Notes under the pieces: model-generated
Told to the model about the DNA's origin: nothing
Seen by the model: the letters and a program-made list of their open reading frames with translations, nothing else
The model's database searches: none
Program-made: the position numbers and the translations under genes
Assembly: GCF_009856625.1 (NCBI RefSeq)
Contig: NZ_CP047241.1
Location: 4,278,001 to 4,342,000 of the forward strand
Length of the DNA stretch: 64,000 nucleotides
Origin: Aquitalea denitrificans
Lineage (GTDB): Bacteria > Pseudomonadota > Gammaproteobacteria > Burkholderiales > Chromobacteriaceae
Direction of reading: 5' to 3'
Part shown: in pieces, positions 46,760-55,321 of the stretch
How the letters are laid out: every line of letters starts with the position of its first letter
How positions within the stretch are numbered: the stretch's first letter is position 1

Positions 46760-48037
46760 TCAGATGCGCGCCAGTGCGCGGCGGGCGGCGGCGATGGTCT
46801 GTTCGATGATTTCGTCGGTATGGGCGATGGAGACAAAACCGGCTTCGTAGGCCGACGGTGCCAGGTACACGCCTTCGTCCAGCATGGCGTGGAAGAAGCG
46901 GTTGAAGCGTTCGCGGTCCGAGGCGGTCACCTGGGCATAGCTGGTGGGCACGGCATCGCAGAAGTAGATGCCGAACATGCCGCCCACGCTGTCGGTGACC
47001 ATGCTGACACCCGCCTCTTTGGCAGCTTCGGCCAGGCCTTGTGCCAGACGGGCGGTGCGGCGGCTGAGAGTAGCGTGGAAGCCCGGTTCCTGGATCAGCT
47101 TCAGCGTGGTGAGGCCGGCGGCCACGGCCACCGGGTTACCGGACAGGGTGCCGGCCTGGTAGACATTACCCAGCGGCGAGATGCAGCCCATGATGTCGGC
47201 GCGGCCACCAAAAGCCGCCAGCGGCATGCCACCGCCAATCACCTTGCCCAGGGTGGTGAGGTCCGGCTTGACGCCGTGCAGCGCCTGGGCACAGCCCAGA
47301 TCAACGCGGAAACCGGTCATCACTTCGTCGTAGATCAGCACCGTGCCGTGTTTTTCGGTGAGGGCGCGCAGGGTTTGCACGAATTCTGCCGACGGCTTGA
47401 TCAGGTTCATGTTGCCGGCGATCGGCTCCAGGATGACGCAGGCGATCTGGTCGCCGATTTCCTGGAAGGTGCGTTCCAGCTGCTCGACGTTGTTGTACTC
47501 CAGCACCAGGGTGTGCTTGGTGAAGTCGGCCGGCACACCACCGGAAGAAGGATTACCAAAGGTGAGCAGGCCGGAACCGGCCTTGACCAGCAGGCTGTCG
47601 GAGTGACCGTGGTAGCAGCCTTCAAACTTGACGATGGCGTCACGGCCAGTGAAACCACGCGCCAGACGGATGGCGCTCATGGTGGCTTCGGTACCGGACG
47701 ATACCAGTCGCACTTGCTCGACCGAGGGCAGCAGCTTGCAGATTTCTTCGGCAATCTCGATTTCCGCTTCGGTGGGCGCGCCAAAGGACAGGCCATCCAC
47801 CGCCACATCCTGCACCGCCTTGATCACGGTGGGGTGGGCGTGGCCGACGATGGCCGGGCCCCAGGAGCCGATGTAGTCGATGTACTGTTTGTCGTCGGCA
47901 TCCCAGAAGTGTGCGCCCAGCGCCTTTTTCACAAAGCGCGGCGTGCCGCCTACCGAGCCGAAGGCCCGTACCGGCGAATTGACACCACCGGGGATGGTTT
48001 TCTTGCCACGTTCAAACAGTTCGAGATTGCGGGACAT
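46760..48037 (-). CDS. hemL: Glutamate-1-semialdehyde 2,1-aminomutase
   Basis: The 425-residue PLP enzyme makes 5-aminolevulinate in the C5 haem pathway. It starts with the family signature ELFERGKKTIPGGVNSPVR, then GSWGPAIVGHAHP, SSGTEATMSA, YDEVMTGFRV and the Schiff-base lysine in LGKVIGGGMP (about residue 265). Ribosome site AAGGAA. Leftward; followed in the same neighbourhood by hemJ, another haem gene. Confidence 0.97.
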   Translation of the reverse strand: MSRNLELFERGKKTIPGGVNSPVRAFGSVGGTPRFVKKALGAHFWDADDKQYIDYIGSWGPAIVGHAHPTVIKAVQDVAVDGLSFGAPTEAEIEIAEEICKLLPSVEQVRLVSSGTEATMSAIRLARGFTGRDAIVKFEGCYHGHSDSLLVKAGSGLLTFGNPSSGGVPADFTKHTLVLEYNNVEQLERTFQEIGDQIACVILEPIAGNMNLIKPSAEFVQTLRALTEKHGTVLIYDEVMTGFRVDLGCAQALHGVKPDLTTLGKVIGGGMPLAAFGGRADIMGCISPLGNVYQAGTLSGNPVAVAAGLTTLKLIQEPGFHATLSRRTARLAQGLAEAAKEAGVSMVTDSVGGMFGIYFCDAVPTSYAQVTASDRERFNRFFHAMLDEGVYLAPSAYEAGFVSIAHTDEIIEQTIAAARRALARI

Positions 48038-48183
48038 GCTGTTTCCTTATGACGGGTAGGGCGCAAACCAGCCTGGTTTGCTGCCGGAATCGGGTTTGCC
48101 AGTGGCGCAGGGCATGCGCCGTGCGGTATCCATGCTGGCGAAAGCGTTATTTTTCCACAGCCGGGCTGGCCAGTGTTGGCATT

Positions 48184-48654
48184 TCAGCGCTGCGGCCAGC
48201 TGGTGTAGGGCTTCTTGGACAGATAGGCATTGGTATAACGCCCGTCTTGGGTGACTTCCGCGCCCACCCAGTCCGGCTTGGCAAACGGGGTGTCTTCCGC
48301 TGGCAGCTCGATTTCCGCCAGCACCAGCCCGGCGTTTTCGCCAAAGAATTCGTCCACTTCCCAGACAAAGCCACCAAACTCGATACGGTGACGCAGCTTG
48401 TCCACCACCATCGGGCACATGGCGTCCATGATGGTCCGGGCATCGGCCAGCGGAATAAGGTATTCGAATTCATGGCGGCTGATGTCGCTGATATTGCCCT
48501 TGAGGGTGAGCCAGGCCTGATCGCCCACGATACGCACCCGCACCGTGCGTTCCTTTTCTACCGACAGGTAGCCCTGGCGGTATTGCACGCCTTCGGCCAG
48601 ACCGCGCCAGCCATCATTGGCAATGACAAAACGACGTTCGATTTCCAGTCCCAT
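48184..48654 (-). CDS. CYTH-domain protein
   Basis: The 156-residue product is a single CYTH/triphosphate tunnel domain, with the N-terminal EIERRF (a variant of ExExK), RQGYLS, VRVRIVGDQAWLTLKG and EVDEFFGENAGLVLAEIEL. Family members hydrolyse tripolyphosphate or thiamine triphosphate or make cAMP; bacterial stand-alone forms mostly cleave inorganic tripolyphosphate. GGGAAAGAG precedes the ATG. Thiamine genes lie close by, but no link is shown. Confidence 0.88.
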   Translation of the reverse strand: MGLEIERRFVIANDGWRGLAEGVQYRQGYLSVEKERTVRVRIVGDQAWLTLKGNISDISRHEFEYLIPLADARTIMDAMCPMVVDKLRHRIEFGGFVWEVDEFFGENAGLVLAEIELPAEDTPFAKPDWVGAEVTQDGRYTNAYLSKKPYTSWPQR

Positions 48655-48731
48655 GCTGCTCTTTCCCGTTCAGGGCGGTTTGCCCTGCATTCATTCACAA
48701 GTTGTGCGCAGCGACATGCGCCGCACCGACA

Positions 48732-49160
48732 TCAAAACGGCTTCACCACCACCAGAATCACCACCGCGCACAGCGCCAGCACCGGAATTTCATTGAAATA
48801 GCGGTACCACACATGGCTGTGGCGATTGGCACCGGCAACAAAATCGCGGTACAGCTTGCCGCAATACAGGTGGTAGGCAATCAGCAGTGCCACCAGGGTG
48901 AGCTTGGCATGCAGCCAGCCACCGGCAATGCCAAAGCCCAGCCACAGCACCAGGCCCAGCGCCAGCGCCAGCACCGCCAGCGGCGTGGTGAAGCGGTAGA
49001 GCTTGCGCGCCATCAGCAGCAGGCGGTCGTACTCGGCGCCCGGCGCGGCCATGGCCAGGTTGACGAAGATGCGCGGCAAATAAAACAGCCCGGCAAACCA
49101 CGAGGTGACAAAAATGATGTGAAAAGCCTTCAGATACAGGTAAGCCAATTCAGACTCCAT
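48732..49160 (-). CDS. hemJ: Protoporphyrinogen IX oxidase HemJ (CopD-like)
   Basis: The 142-residue four-helix membrane protein has the HemJ marks FHIIFVTSWFAGLFYLPRIFV (first helix, with a conserved histidine), LYRFTTPLA, GGWLHAKLTLV and YFNEIPVL. HemJ is the membrane enzyme that oxidises protoporphyrinogen IX late in haem synthesis when HemG/HemY are absent. A plain CopD-family label is the cautious alternative. hemL two genes away supports HemJ. Confidence 0.85.
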   Translation of the reverse strand: MESELAYLYLKAFHIIFVTSWFAGLFYLPRIFVNLAMAAPGAEYDRLLLMARKLYRFTTPLAVLALALGLVLWLGFGIAGGWLHAKLTLVALLIAYHLYCGKLYRDFVAGANRHSHVWYRYFNEIPVLALCAVVILVVVKPF

Positions 49161-49216
49161 TCAGACTGCATGCCATGTAGCCGGTGCCACACGACGTTTC
49201 ACGTGAAACAGCATGT

Positions 49217-50035
49217 TCAACCGCGTTTTGCCTGCAGATAAAGTGGCATCACTTGCGGGATATGTGCCTGCAAGTCGCTGATGCGCGTGGGCCCCGAAGG
49301 GTGGGTGGATAAAAACTCCGGCCCGCTGCCACCACCGGCGCTCATCATCTTGTTCCACACATTGACGGCGGCATTGGGGTTGTAACCGGCACGCGCCATC
49401 AGTTCCAGACCGATGATGTCGGCTTCCGATTCCATGGTGCGGCTATGCGGCTTGCTCAGCGTCACGTCGGTCACCATGCCTGCCAGATTGAGCTGGCTCT
49501 GGTTCAGCCCGGCCACCGCGCCCACCACCGACAGGCCCATCTGCTGGGCATAGGCCTGGCTCATGGTTTCGCGGCTGTGCTCGCGTAGCGCATGGGCGAT
49601 TTCATGGCCGATGACTGCCGCCATTTCGTCATCCGTCAGCTGCAAGCGCGTTACCAGGCCGGAATACACCATGATCTTGCCGCCGGCCATGGCGTAGGCG
49701 TTCAGCTCCTGCGTCTGCGCCACATTGACTTCCCACTTCCAGCGGGCGGCATCCGGCCGGAACACCGGCGTCTGGGCAATCAGCCGCTGCGCCACCCGTT
49801 TTACCCGGGCGGTGAGTACTTTGTCGGTATTGAGCTTGCCCGCGCTGCGCGCCTGGCTGACCTGGCCAGCGTAGGATTTGGCCGAGGACTGCTCCACTTC
49901 CTGTGCACTCAGCCACATGCTCTGGCTACGGTTGATGCCCACCACACCGCTATTGGTGGTGTTGACCTGGGCGCAGCCGGCCAGTGCCAACAGCAGGGCT
50001 GCGTGGGAAAAGACTTTTCTGCAAACTTGATTCAT
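49217..50035 (-). CDS. M48-family metalloprotease lipoprotein
   Basis: The 272-residue precursor has a lipobox LALAGC (Cys21) and the M48 zinc site HEIAH (144-148) with the third ligand in ESEADIIGLELM near residue 204. It resembles LoiP/YggG and BepA-type periplasmic proteases for outer-membrane quality control, without the TPR tail of BepA. AAGGA precedes the ATG. Confidence 0.9.
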   Translation of the reverse strand: MNQVCRKVFSHAALLLALAGCAQVNTTNSGVVGINRSQSMWLSAQEVEQSSAKSYAGQVSQARSAGKLNTDKVLTARVKRVAQRLIAQTPVFRPDAARWKWEVNVAQTQELNAYAMAGGKIMVYSGLVTRLQLTDDEMAAVIGHEIAHALREHSRETMSQAYAQQMGLSVVGAVAGLNQSQLNLAGMVTDVTLSKPHSRTMESEADIIGLELMARAGYNPNAAVNVWNKMMSAGGGSGPEFLSTHPSGPTRISDLQAHIPQVMPLYLQAKRG

Positions 50036-50088
50036 GCCACATTCCTTGCCACGGCCTTAATGCCGTGAAGTGCATGCGTGCCGCCAGC

Positions 50089-50253
50089 TCAGATTTCCAC
50101 CATTTCGAAATCGTCCTTGCGGGCATCGCAATCGGGACAGGTCCAGTTGGGCGGGACATCTTCCCACGGAGTTCCCGGCGCGATGCCATCTTCCGGCCGC
50201 CCGGCTTCCTCGTCGTAGATGAAACCGCAAATCAGACACATCCAGGTGCGCAT
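50089..50253 (-). CDS. Rubredoxin
   Basis: The 54-residue iron protein has two cysteine pairs, MCLICGFIYDE and WTCPDCDARKDDFE, that hold one iron, and the linker PEDGIAPGTPWEDVPPNW of classical rubredoxins. It serves as a soluble one-electron carrier, for example to alkane hydroxylase or oxygen-defence enzymes; its partner is not visible. The gene reads leftward, divergent from thiD across 73 bases, an arrangement seen in many betaproteobacteria. Confidence 0.95.
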   Translation of the reverse strand: MRTWMCLICGFIYDEEAGRPEDGIAPGTPWEDVPPNWTCPDCDARKDDFEMVEI

Positions 50254-50326
50254 ACGTTTGTTCCAAGCTCGGTTAAAATAGGCATTCTAATTGCTGCCGC
50301 ACGATCTGACCAAAGAGGTTACCGCC

Positions 50327-51166
50327 TTGTCCACATTGCCCCCTCCACCAGCAGTACTCACCCTGGCTGGTTCCGACCCTTCCGGCGGCGCCGGCATCCA
50401 GGCCGACATTCTCACCCTGGCCAGCCTGGGTTGCCACCCCTTGTCCGTAATTACCGCCATTACCGTGCAAGATACGGTGGGCGTGGACGACTTCATGGTG
50501 CTGGATGCCGACATGGTGAACGACCAGGCGCGCTTCCTGCTGGAAGACATTCCGGTGCTGGTGTTCAAGATCGGCATGCTGGGCAGCGTGGAAAACGTGG
50601 CCGTGGTGGCCCAGCTGATTGCCGACTATCCGGATGTACCCGTGGTGCTGGACCCGGTGCTGCGCAGCGGCGGCGGCCACGAGCTGGCCGATGACGACCT
50701 GATTGCCGCCATGCGCGACTTGCTGATTCCGCAGGTGTCCATCATCACCCCCAACAGCATGGAAGCACGCCGGCTGGCGATGAACGACCCGGACGAAGAC
50801 GAGGAACTGAGCCTGGACGAGTGTGCCAAACGCCTGCTGGCACTGGGCTGCCCGCATGTATTGATTACCGGTACGCACGAAAATACCAAAGAAGTCATAA
50901 ACAGTCTGTACAGTCCCAACGGCATAGTACGTGCCGACCGCTGGGAGCGGCTGCCTGCCAGCTATCACGGCTCGGGCTGCACGCTGGCCTCGGCCATTGC
51001 CGGCATGCTGGCCACCGGGCTGATGCTGCCCGAAGCAGTGCGCGAAGCACAGGAATATACCTATCAAAGCCTGGTGGCGGGTTTCCGCCCCGGCATGGGC
51101 CAATACATCCCGGACCGGATGTTCTGGGCCCGCGAAGAAGAAGGAGCAGAAGGTGACAGTGATTAA
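50327..51166 (+). CDS. thiD: Hydroxymethylpyrimidine/phosphomethylpyrimidine kinase
   Basis: The 279-residue ribokinase-fold enzyme phosphorylates the pyrimidine half of thiamine twice. Marks are VLTLAGSDPSGGAGIQAD (start), AITVQDTVGV, DPVLRSGGG, ITPNSMEARRL and the anion-hole GSGCTLASAIA near residue 215. No ATG fits: I chose the TTG at 50327 because AGAGG lies eight bases upstream and the fold starts soon after. It overlaps thiE by 14 bases. Confidence 0.94.
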   Translation: MSTLPPPPAVLTLAGSDPSGGAGIQADILTLASLGCHPLSVITAITVQDTVGVDDFMVLDADMVNDQARFLLEDIPVLVFKIGMLGSVENVAVVAQLIADYPDVPVVLDPVLRSGGGHELADDDLIAAMRDLLIPQVSIITPNSMEARRLAMNDPDEDEELSLDECAKRLLALGCPHVLITGTHENTKEVINSLYSPNGIVRADRWERLPASYHGSGCTLASAIAGMLATGLMLPEAVREAQEYTYQSLVAGFRPGMGQYIPDRMFWAREEEGAEGDSD

Positions 51167-51767
51167 GGGCTTGTATGCGGTATCGCCGGAGGCAGAAGAC
51201 AGCGAGCAATTGCTGGCCAAGGTCAGCCGCGTGCTGGATAACGGCGTGGCCATCCTGCAATACCGCAACAAGAGCGACAACACCGTGCGCCGCCTGCGCC
51301 AGGCCAGCCTGCTGGCCAGCCTGTGCAAGAGCCGCCGCGTGCTGTTCCTTATCAACGACGATGTCACCCTGGCACGCGCGGTACAGGCCGATGGCGTGCA
51401 CCTGGGCAAGACCGACGGTTCGGTGGCCGATGCCCGCGCAATACTGGGGCCGGATGCCATCATCGGCGTGTCCTGCTACAACGACATCCGCCTGGCCGAA
51501 CAGGCCGCACGCGACGGTGCCAGCTATGTGGCCTTTGGCGCGGTGTTTCCCTCCCGCACCAAACCGCATGCCGTGGCAGCACCGCTGTCGCTGTTTGCCG
51601 AAGCAAAAAAACTGGGCCTGCCATCCGTCGCCATTGGCGGCATCACCCCGGACAATGCCGCCGAAGTGGTGGCGGCCGGTGCCAGTGCCATTGCGGTGAT
51701 TGGCGGCCTGTTTGATGCCCCCGACCCGGCCGCCGCCGCCCGGCAGATGGCGGCATTGTTCAATTAA
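51153..51767 (+). CDS. thiE: Thiamine-phosphate synthase
   Basis: The 204-residue TIM-barrel enzyme joins the thiazole and pyrimidine halves of thiamine. Seen are GLYAVSPE, ILQYRNKS, FLINDDVTLA, GVHLGKTDG, IIGVSCYND, YVAFGAVFPSRTK and AIGGIT. It begins with GTG at 51153, six bases after AGGAG, inside the end of thiD, so the two are coupled. No TPP riboswitch is seen upstream of thiD, where only 73 bases are available. Confidence 0.95.
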   Translation: MTVIKGLYAVSPEAEDSEQLLAKVSRVLDNGVAILQYRNKSDNTVRRLRQASLLASLCKSRRVLFLINDDVTLARAVQADGVHLGKTDGSVADARAILGPDAIIGVSCYNDIRLAEQAARDGASYVAFGAVFPSRTKPHAVAAPLSLFAEAKKLGLPSVAIGGITPDNAAEVVAAGASAIAVIGGLFDAPDPAAAARQMAALFN

Positions 51768-51814
51768 TGGCCATTTTTTTACTGCTGCCCCCGCTATCCG
51801 TCACGCTGCTGCTT

Positions 51815-52723
51815 CTACGGTGCGGGTGCCGCATGGATTGCTCTGGTTTGCAGATATTTTTGCAAAGCATCGGCAAAGCATCGCAGTTTAAGGGTTTGTT
51901 GTCTGGCTGGCGGGAAGAATAGGTAAAGCCGTATGGCAGGAATGGTGTAGTCCTCCAGCAGTGGCACTAGTTCGTGCTGTGCCAGGGCTTGTTGCAGCAT
52001 ATGAATAGGTTGCAGGCTGATACCGCCACCATGTAGCGCGGCAGAAAACAAGGCAGGCCAGTTGTTTATTTTCAACCGGCTGGAGATCTTGATGTGGTGT
52101 GTTCCATCCGGGCCTTGAAACGACCAGGTTTCATTGCCTCCCCAGTTGCCATGCAGACATTGGTGATGTTTGAGCTCCACGGGATGGACTGGTTTTCCGT
52201 ATTTTTCCAGGTAAGAAGGGGCGGCGCACAAACAGAGCTGCTGCTCCCCCAGTGGCTTGGCGACAAATTGCTCATCACCAGGCGACTGTACGCGAATCAC
52301 AGCATCGAATCCTTCTTCTACCAAGTCCACAAAGCGGTTGCTCAGGTACAGATCCATTTCAATATGAGGATGGGCCTGCAAAAAAGAGGGCAACATGGGC
52401 ACCAGTAAGCATTGACCAAAACTCAAGGGTGCTGCCAGCCTCAGACGTCCGCGTGGTTCGGCCTGCATTTCCTCTACAATCGCTTTTGTGGCTGCGATTT
52501 CACCCAGGATAGTTTTGCAGCGTTGGTAAAACAGGTTGCCGGTTTCAGTTAGGCTTTGCTGCCTGGTGGTTTTGTTCATGAGCCGGGTGCCGGTCCATTG
52601 CTCCAGAGCCCGTACATGCTTGCCTACCATTTGGGCCGTGATTTCCAGCTTGTCTGCCGCCTTGGTAAATGACCCTTCCTCAACCGCCCTGACAAAAGCG
52701 GTCATGCTCGTCAATCTGTCCAC
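51815..52723 (-). CDS. LysR-family regulator (CrgA-like)
   Basis: The 302-residue product starts MDRLTSMTAFVRAVEEGSF, the hallmark of the large CrgA/DmlR-like LysR branch, with a winged helix in residues 3-60 and an effector domain from about 90. It begins with GTG at 52723 (AAGG seven bases upstream). It is divergent from the metallo-hydrolase gene, and its DNA is visibly richer in A and T than its neighbours. Confidence 0.88.
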   Translation of the reverse strand: MDRLTSMTAFVRAVEEGSFTKAADKLEITAQMVGKHVRALEQWTGTRLMNKTTRQQSLTETGNLFYQRCKTILGEIAATKAIVEEMQAEPRGRLRLAAPLSFGQCLLVPMLPSFLQAHPHIEMDLYLSNRFVDLVEEGFDAVIRVQSPGDEQFVAKPLGEQQLCLCAAPSYLEKYGKPVHPVELKHHQCLHGNWGGNETWSFQGPDGTHHIKISSRLKINNWPALFSAALHGGGISLQPIHMLQQALAQHELVPLLEDYTIPAIRLYLFFPPARQQTLKLRCFADALQKYLQTRAIHAAPAP

Positions 52724-52755
52724 ATTTTTGCCTTACAAAAGTCTGCAATATCGCT

Positions 52756-52784
52756 TAATTAGAAACTATTGGTTTCGATACTAT
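52756..52784. promoter_or_regulatory. Operator and promoter between LysR and metallo-hydrolase genes
   Basis: GAAAC-TATTG-GTTTC (52762-52776) is a dyad between the divergent starts. On the plus strand TTAATT and TACTAT, 17-18 bases apart, frame it, so a LysR protein bound there would sit on the metallo-hydrolase promoter. Confidence 0.45.
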
Positions 52785-52862
52785 AGAAAATTTAATTATT
52801 TATGCTGAAAAAATTTCAAATTAAACTCATTTCTGTCTAAACAACTAGCGGATGAGGCCAAA

Positions 52863-53849
52863 ATGAAATTTGCTACTTTTGCCAAAGGTTTGCTTGCTGC
52901 TGTTTTTGCCATATCAGCACTGGTGGCACAGGCCAGTGAGCTTATGGCGGATCAGGATGGTAAGATTTTTCGAGTAAGCTTACTGGGTACCGGGACGCCA
53001 GTGCCACAAATGGCGCGTGCGGGTTATAGCACTTTAGTGGAGGCAGGAAACCAGAAACTGGTTTTTGATTTTGGTCGCAGTGCCAGCACGCGTCTGTGGC
53101 AATTGCATATTCCGCTAGGGCGCATCAATGCTTTTTTCCTGACTCATTTTCATTCCGATCATACTGTCGGTTTACCTGATTTTTGGCTGACGGGCTGGTT
53201 ACAACCGGCCTATGGCCGCCGTACTTCACCGATGAAGCTTTATGGCCCCACTGGAACGGAGGCGCTGGCGCAGGGCTTGCAACAGGCTTATGCAACCGAT
53301 ATTGCTACCCGAGTGAAAGATGAGGGCACCCCTATGGATGGGGTCATGATCCAGGCTCATGATGAAACAGCAGGTTTGGTGTATGACGTGGGTGGCGTGC
53401 GGGTTTATGCCTTTGATAATGATCATGGCGTCAATATCAAGCCTTCATTTGGGTATCGTATTGAATATCAAGGTCATGTTGTGGTGCTCTCCGGGGATAC
53501 CCGCTATAGCCCTGAGGTAGTCAAGCAGGCCAAAGGTGTGGATTTGCTAGTGCATTGTGTTTCTTTGACATCGGATGCCTTGTTGCAATCCAACCCGGCA
53601 TACAAGGCCATTTTTGGCCATCTTTCCTCTCCGTTGGATGCCGCCCGGGTCTTGCGGGAAGCACGGCCCACATTGGCAGTCTTCAGTCATATCGGTCTGA
53701 ATGGGGAGGTTTCCGTTGCGGACATCGCCAAACAGGTGCAAGCAAATTACGATGGCCCTTTTGTGATAGGCGAGGATTTGATGCAGTTTGAAATCCCGCT
53801 GCAGGCTGGGCGTCAGGGTATTGCCGTGTGGCAGGCTACCAAACCGTAA
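52863..53849 (+). CDS. Exported metallo-beta-lactamase-fold hydrolase
   Basis: The 328-residue precursor has a signal peptide (residues 1-24, cut after AQA) and the zinc motif HFHSDH (95-100) following VSLLGTGTPVPQMARAG. Further ligands are in VVLSGDTRYS and FSHIG. The opening resembles ribonuclease Z and arylsulfatase-like members of the fold, but the signal peptide means it acts outside the cytoplasm on an unknown ester. GAGG lies five bases before the ATG. AT-richer codons suggest recent arrival with the divergent LysR gene. Confidence 0.88.
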   Translation: MKFATFAKGLLAAVFAISALVAQASELMADQDGKIFRVSLLGTGTPVPQMARAGYSTLVEAGNQKLVFDFGRSASTRLWQLHIPLGRINAFFLTHFHSDHTVGLPDFWLTGWLQPAYGRRTSPMKLYGPTGTEALAQGLQQAYATDIATRVKDEGTPMDGVMIQAHDETAGLVYDVGGVRVYAFDNDHGVNIKPSFGYRIEYQGHVVVLSGDTRYSPEVVKQAKGVDLLVHCVSLTSDALLQSNPAYKAIFGHLSSPLDAARVLREARPTLAVFSHIGLNGEVSVADIAKQVQANYDGPFVIGEDLMQFEIPLQAGRQGIAVWQATKP

Positions 53850-53858
53850 GCATGGCAT

Positions 53859-53900
53859 GGAGACCCATTCGCAACATCTCCGTTGCTGCATTGCGTCTCC
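53859..53900. terminator. Nested hairpin between convergent genes
   Basis: GGAGAC (53859-53864) pairs with GTCTCC (53895-53900), and inside it GCAAC pairs with GTTGC (53871-53886). It could end both convergent transcripts, though there is no T tract. Confidence 0.35.
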
Positions 53901-53908
53901 TTGCCACA

Positions 53909-55321
53909 CTACTTGCCTTGCATACCCCCGCCCAGTGCCTTGAACAGGGCCACCAGGTTTTCTGCCTGCGCTTGCCGTGATGCCAGCCAGGCTTCACGCT
54001 GCTGCGCTTCCAATTGTTGCTGCGCCAATACCTCGGTTTTTGCCACCTCACCAACACGGAAACGCTGCCGCGCCAACCCTAGCTGCAATTCGGCCAGTTC
54101 CACATTGGCCTGCAAGGCATGCTGGCGCTGTGCCTCTTGCTGGTAGCGCAGCAAGGCGGTTTCGGTATCGGCCAGTGCTGCCAGCACTTTTTGCCGATAA
54201 GCCGCCAAAGCCGCATCCCGCGCCGCTTCGCGCGCTGTCACCTGGTTTTTCAGTCGTCCACCGGTAAACAAGGGCAGGCTCAGTTGCGGGCCGACATTCC
54301 AGAAGCGACTTGCCGCCGCAGTGAGATTGCCTTCGTGGATGGAATCCCAGCCGCCACTGCCCACCAGCACCAGCCGCGGGTATTGCTCGGCCACTGCCAC
54401 GCCGATATCGGCTGTCGCCGCCGCCAGTTCGCGTTCGGCCTGACGGATATCCGCCCGCCGCCGCAACAAGTCAGCCGGCATGCCCACCGGTGCCTGCGCC
54501 AGCGTGGCAGGAACAGGCCGTTCCGCTGCCAGCGTGGCCAGCAGCTGGGCCTGGGTCTGGTCCAGCAATACGCTGAGTGCAGCCACGGTAGCACCTTGGG
54601 CGGTGTGCAGGGCTGGCAGCGCCGCTTGCAGGCTAGCCACATTGCTGGCCGCCTGGTTAAGTTCGCTATCGGAAATTTCACCCGTCTGGCGCAGCAAGCC
54701 GGTGAGGCGCAGGCTTTCCCGCGCTGCCGCCAGTTGGGCTTCCAGGTTGTGCTGGCGTGCCACCCAGCCACGGTAATCAATCACATTGCGCGCCACTTCC
54801 GCCGCCACCCGCAGCGCTACATCGGCCTGCTGTTCCTGCACGCTATCCAGCCGCGCTGCGGCAGCTTCGCGGCTGCGGGCGGTATGGCCGAACAGGTCGA
54901 TTTCCCAGCTGGCATCCAGTTGCAGGCGCTGGTCGTTAAAGCCGGTGCGCGGATTGGCAAACGGGATGTTGGCAAAGTTTTCGCTATTGCGGCTGAACTG
55001 GTCGCGCCCGCTGCGCACACCGGCATTCAGTTGCGGCCACAGCGCACTGTCCACCACACCCAGGCTGGCCCGTGCCTGGCGCACACGGGCATCGGCCTGG
55101 GCCAGATCCGGGCTGGACTGCAAGGCCTGCTCCACCAACTGGCTGAGCGCGGCATCGTCAAATACCGTCCACCAGCGCTGCAACTGCGGCTGGCTACTGC
55201 CAGCCTGATGCTGGTAGTGCGCCGGCAGCGTGGTTTGCGGCGCGTGGTAATCCGGGCCGACGGCGCAGGCGGTGAGCGCCAGCAAGGGGAAGAGCAAAGG
55301 AAAGAGGATACGGTGTGACAT
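53909..55321 (-). CDS. NodT-family outer-membrane efflux lipoprotein
   Basis: The 470-residue TolC-like factor has a lipobox LLALTAC (about Cys18), VGPDYHAP at the mature start, and two long coiled outer-membrane-factor repeats with DLFGHTARSREAA and PQLSLPLFTGGRLKNQV. It would form the outer-membrane channel for the exporter encoded upstream. The ATG overlaps the stop of the permease gene (TGATG). The same frame stays open far upstream across the permease gene; that part is not coding. Confidence 0.94.
   Translation of the reverse strand: MSHRILFPLLFPLLALTACAVGPDYHAPQTTLPAHYQHQAGSSQPQLQRWWTVFDDAALSQLVEQALQSSPDLAQADARVRQARASLGVVDSALWPQLNAGVRSGRDQFSRNSENFANIPFANPRTGFNDQRLQLDASWEIDLFGHTARSREAAAARLDSVQEQQADVALRVAAEVARNVIDYRGWVARQHNLEAQLAAARESLRLTGLLRQTGEISDSELNQAASNVASLQAALPALHTAQGATVAALSVLLDQTQAQLLATLAAERPVPATLAQAPVGMPADLLRRRADIRQAERELAAATADIGVAVAEQYPRLVLVGSGGWDSIHEGNLTAAASRFWNVGPQLSLPLFTGGRLKNQVTAREAARDAALAAYRQKVLAALADTETALLRYQQEAQRQHALQANVELAELQLGLARQRFRVGEVAKTEVLAQQQLEAQQREAWLASRQAQAENLVALFKALGGGMQGK

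Noticed and set aside
46820..48052. Open frame of 410 codons opposite hemL
   Set aside because: hemL is unmistakable on the other strand; the shadow has no domain.
50254..50326. TPP riboswitch ahead of thiD
   Set aside because: The 73-base gap has no THI-box-like motifs and is too short for the usual aptamer plus expression platform.
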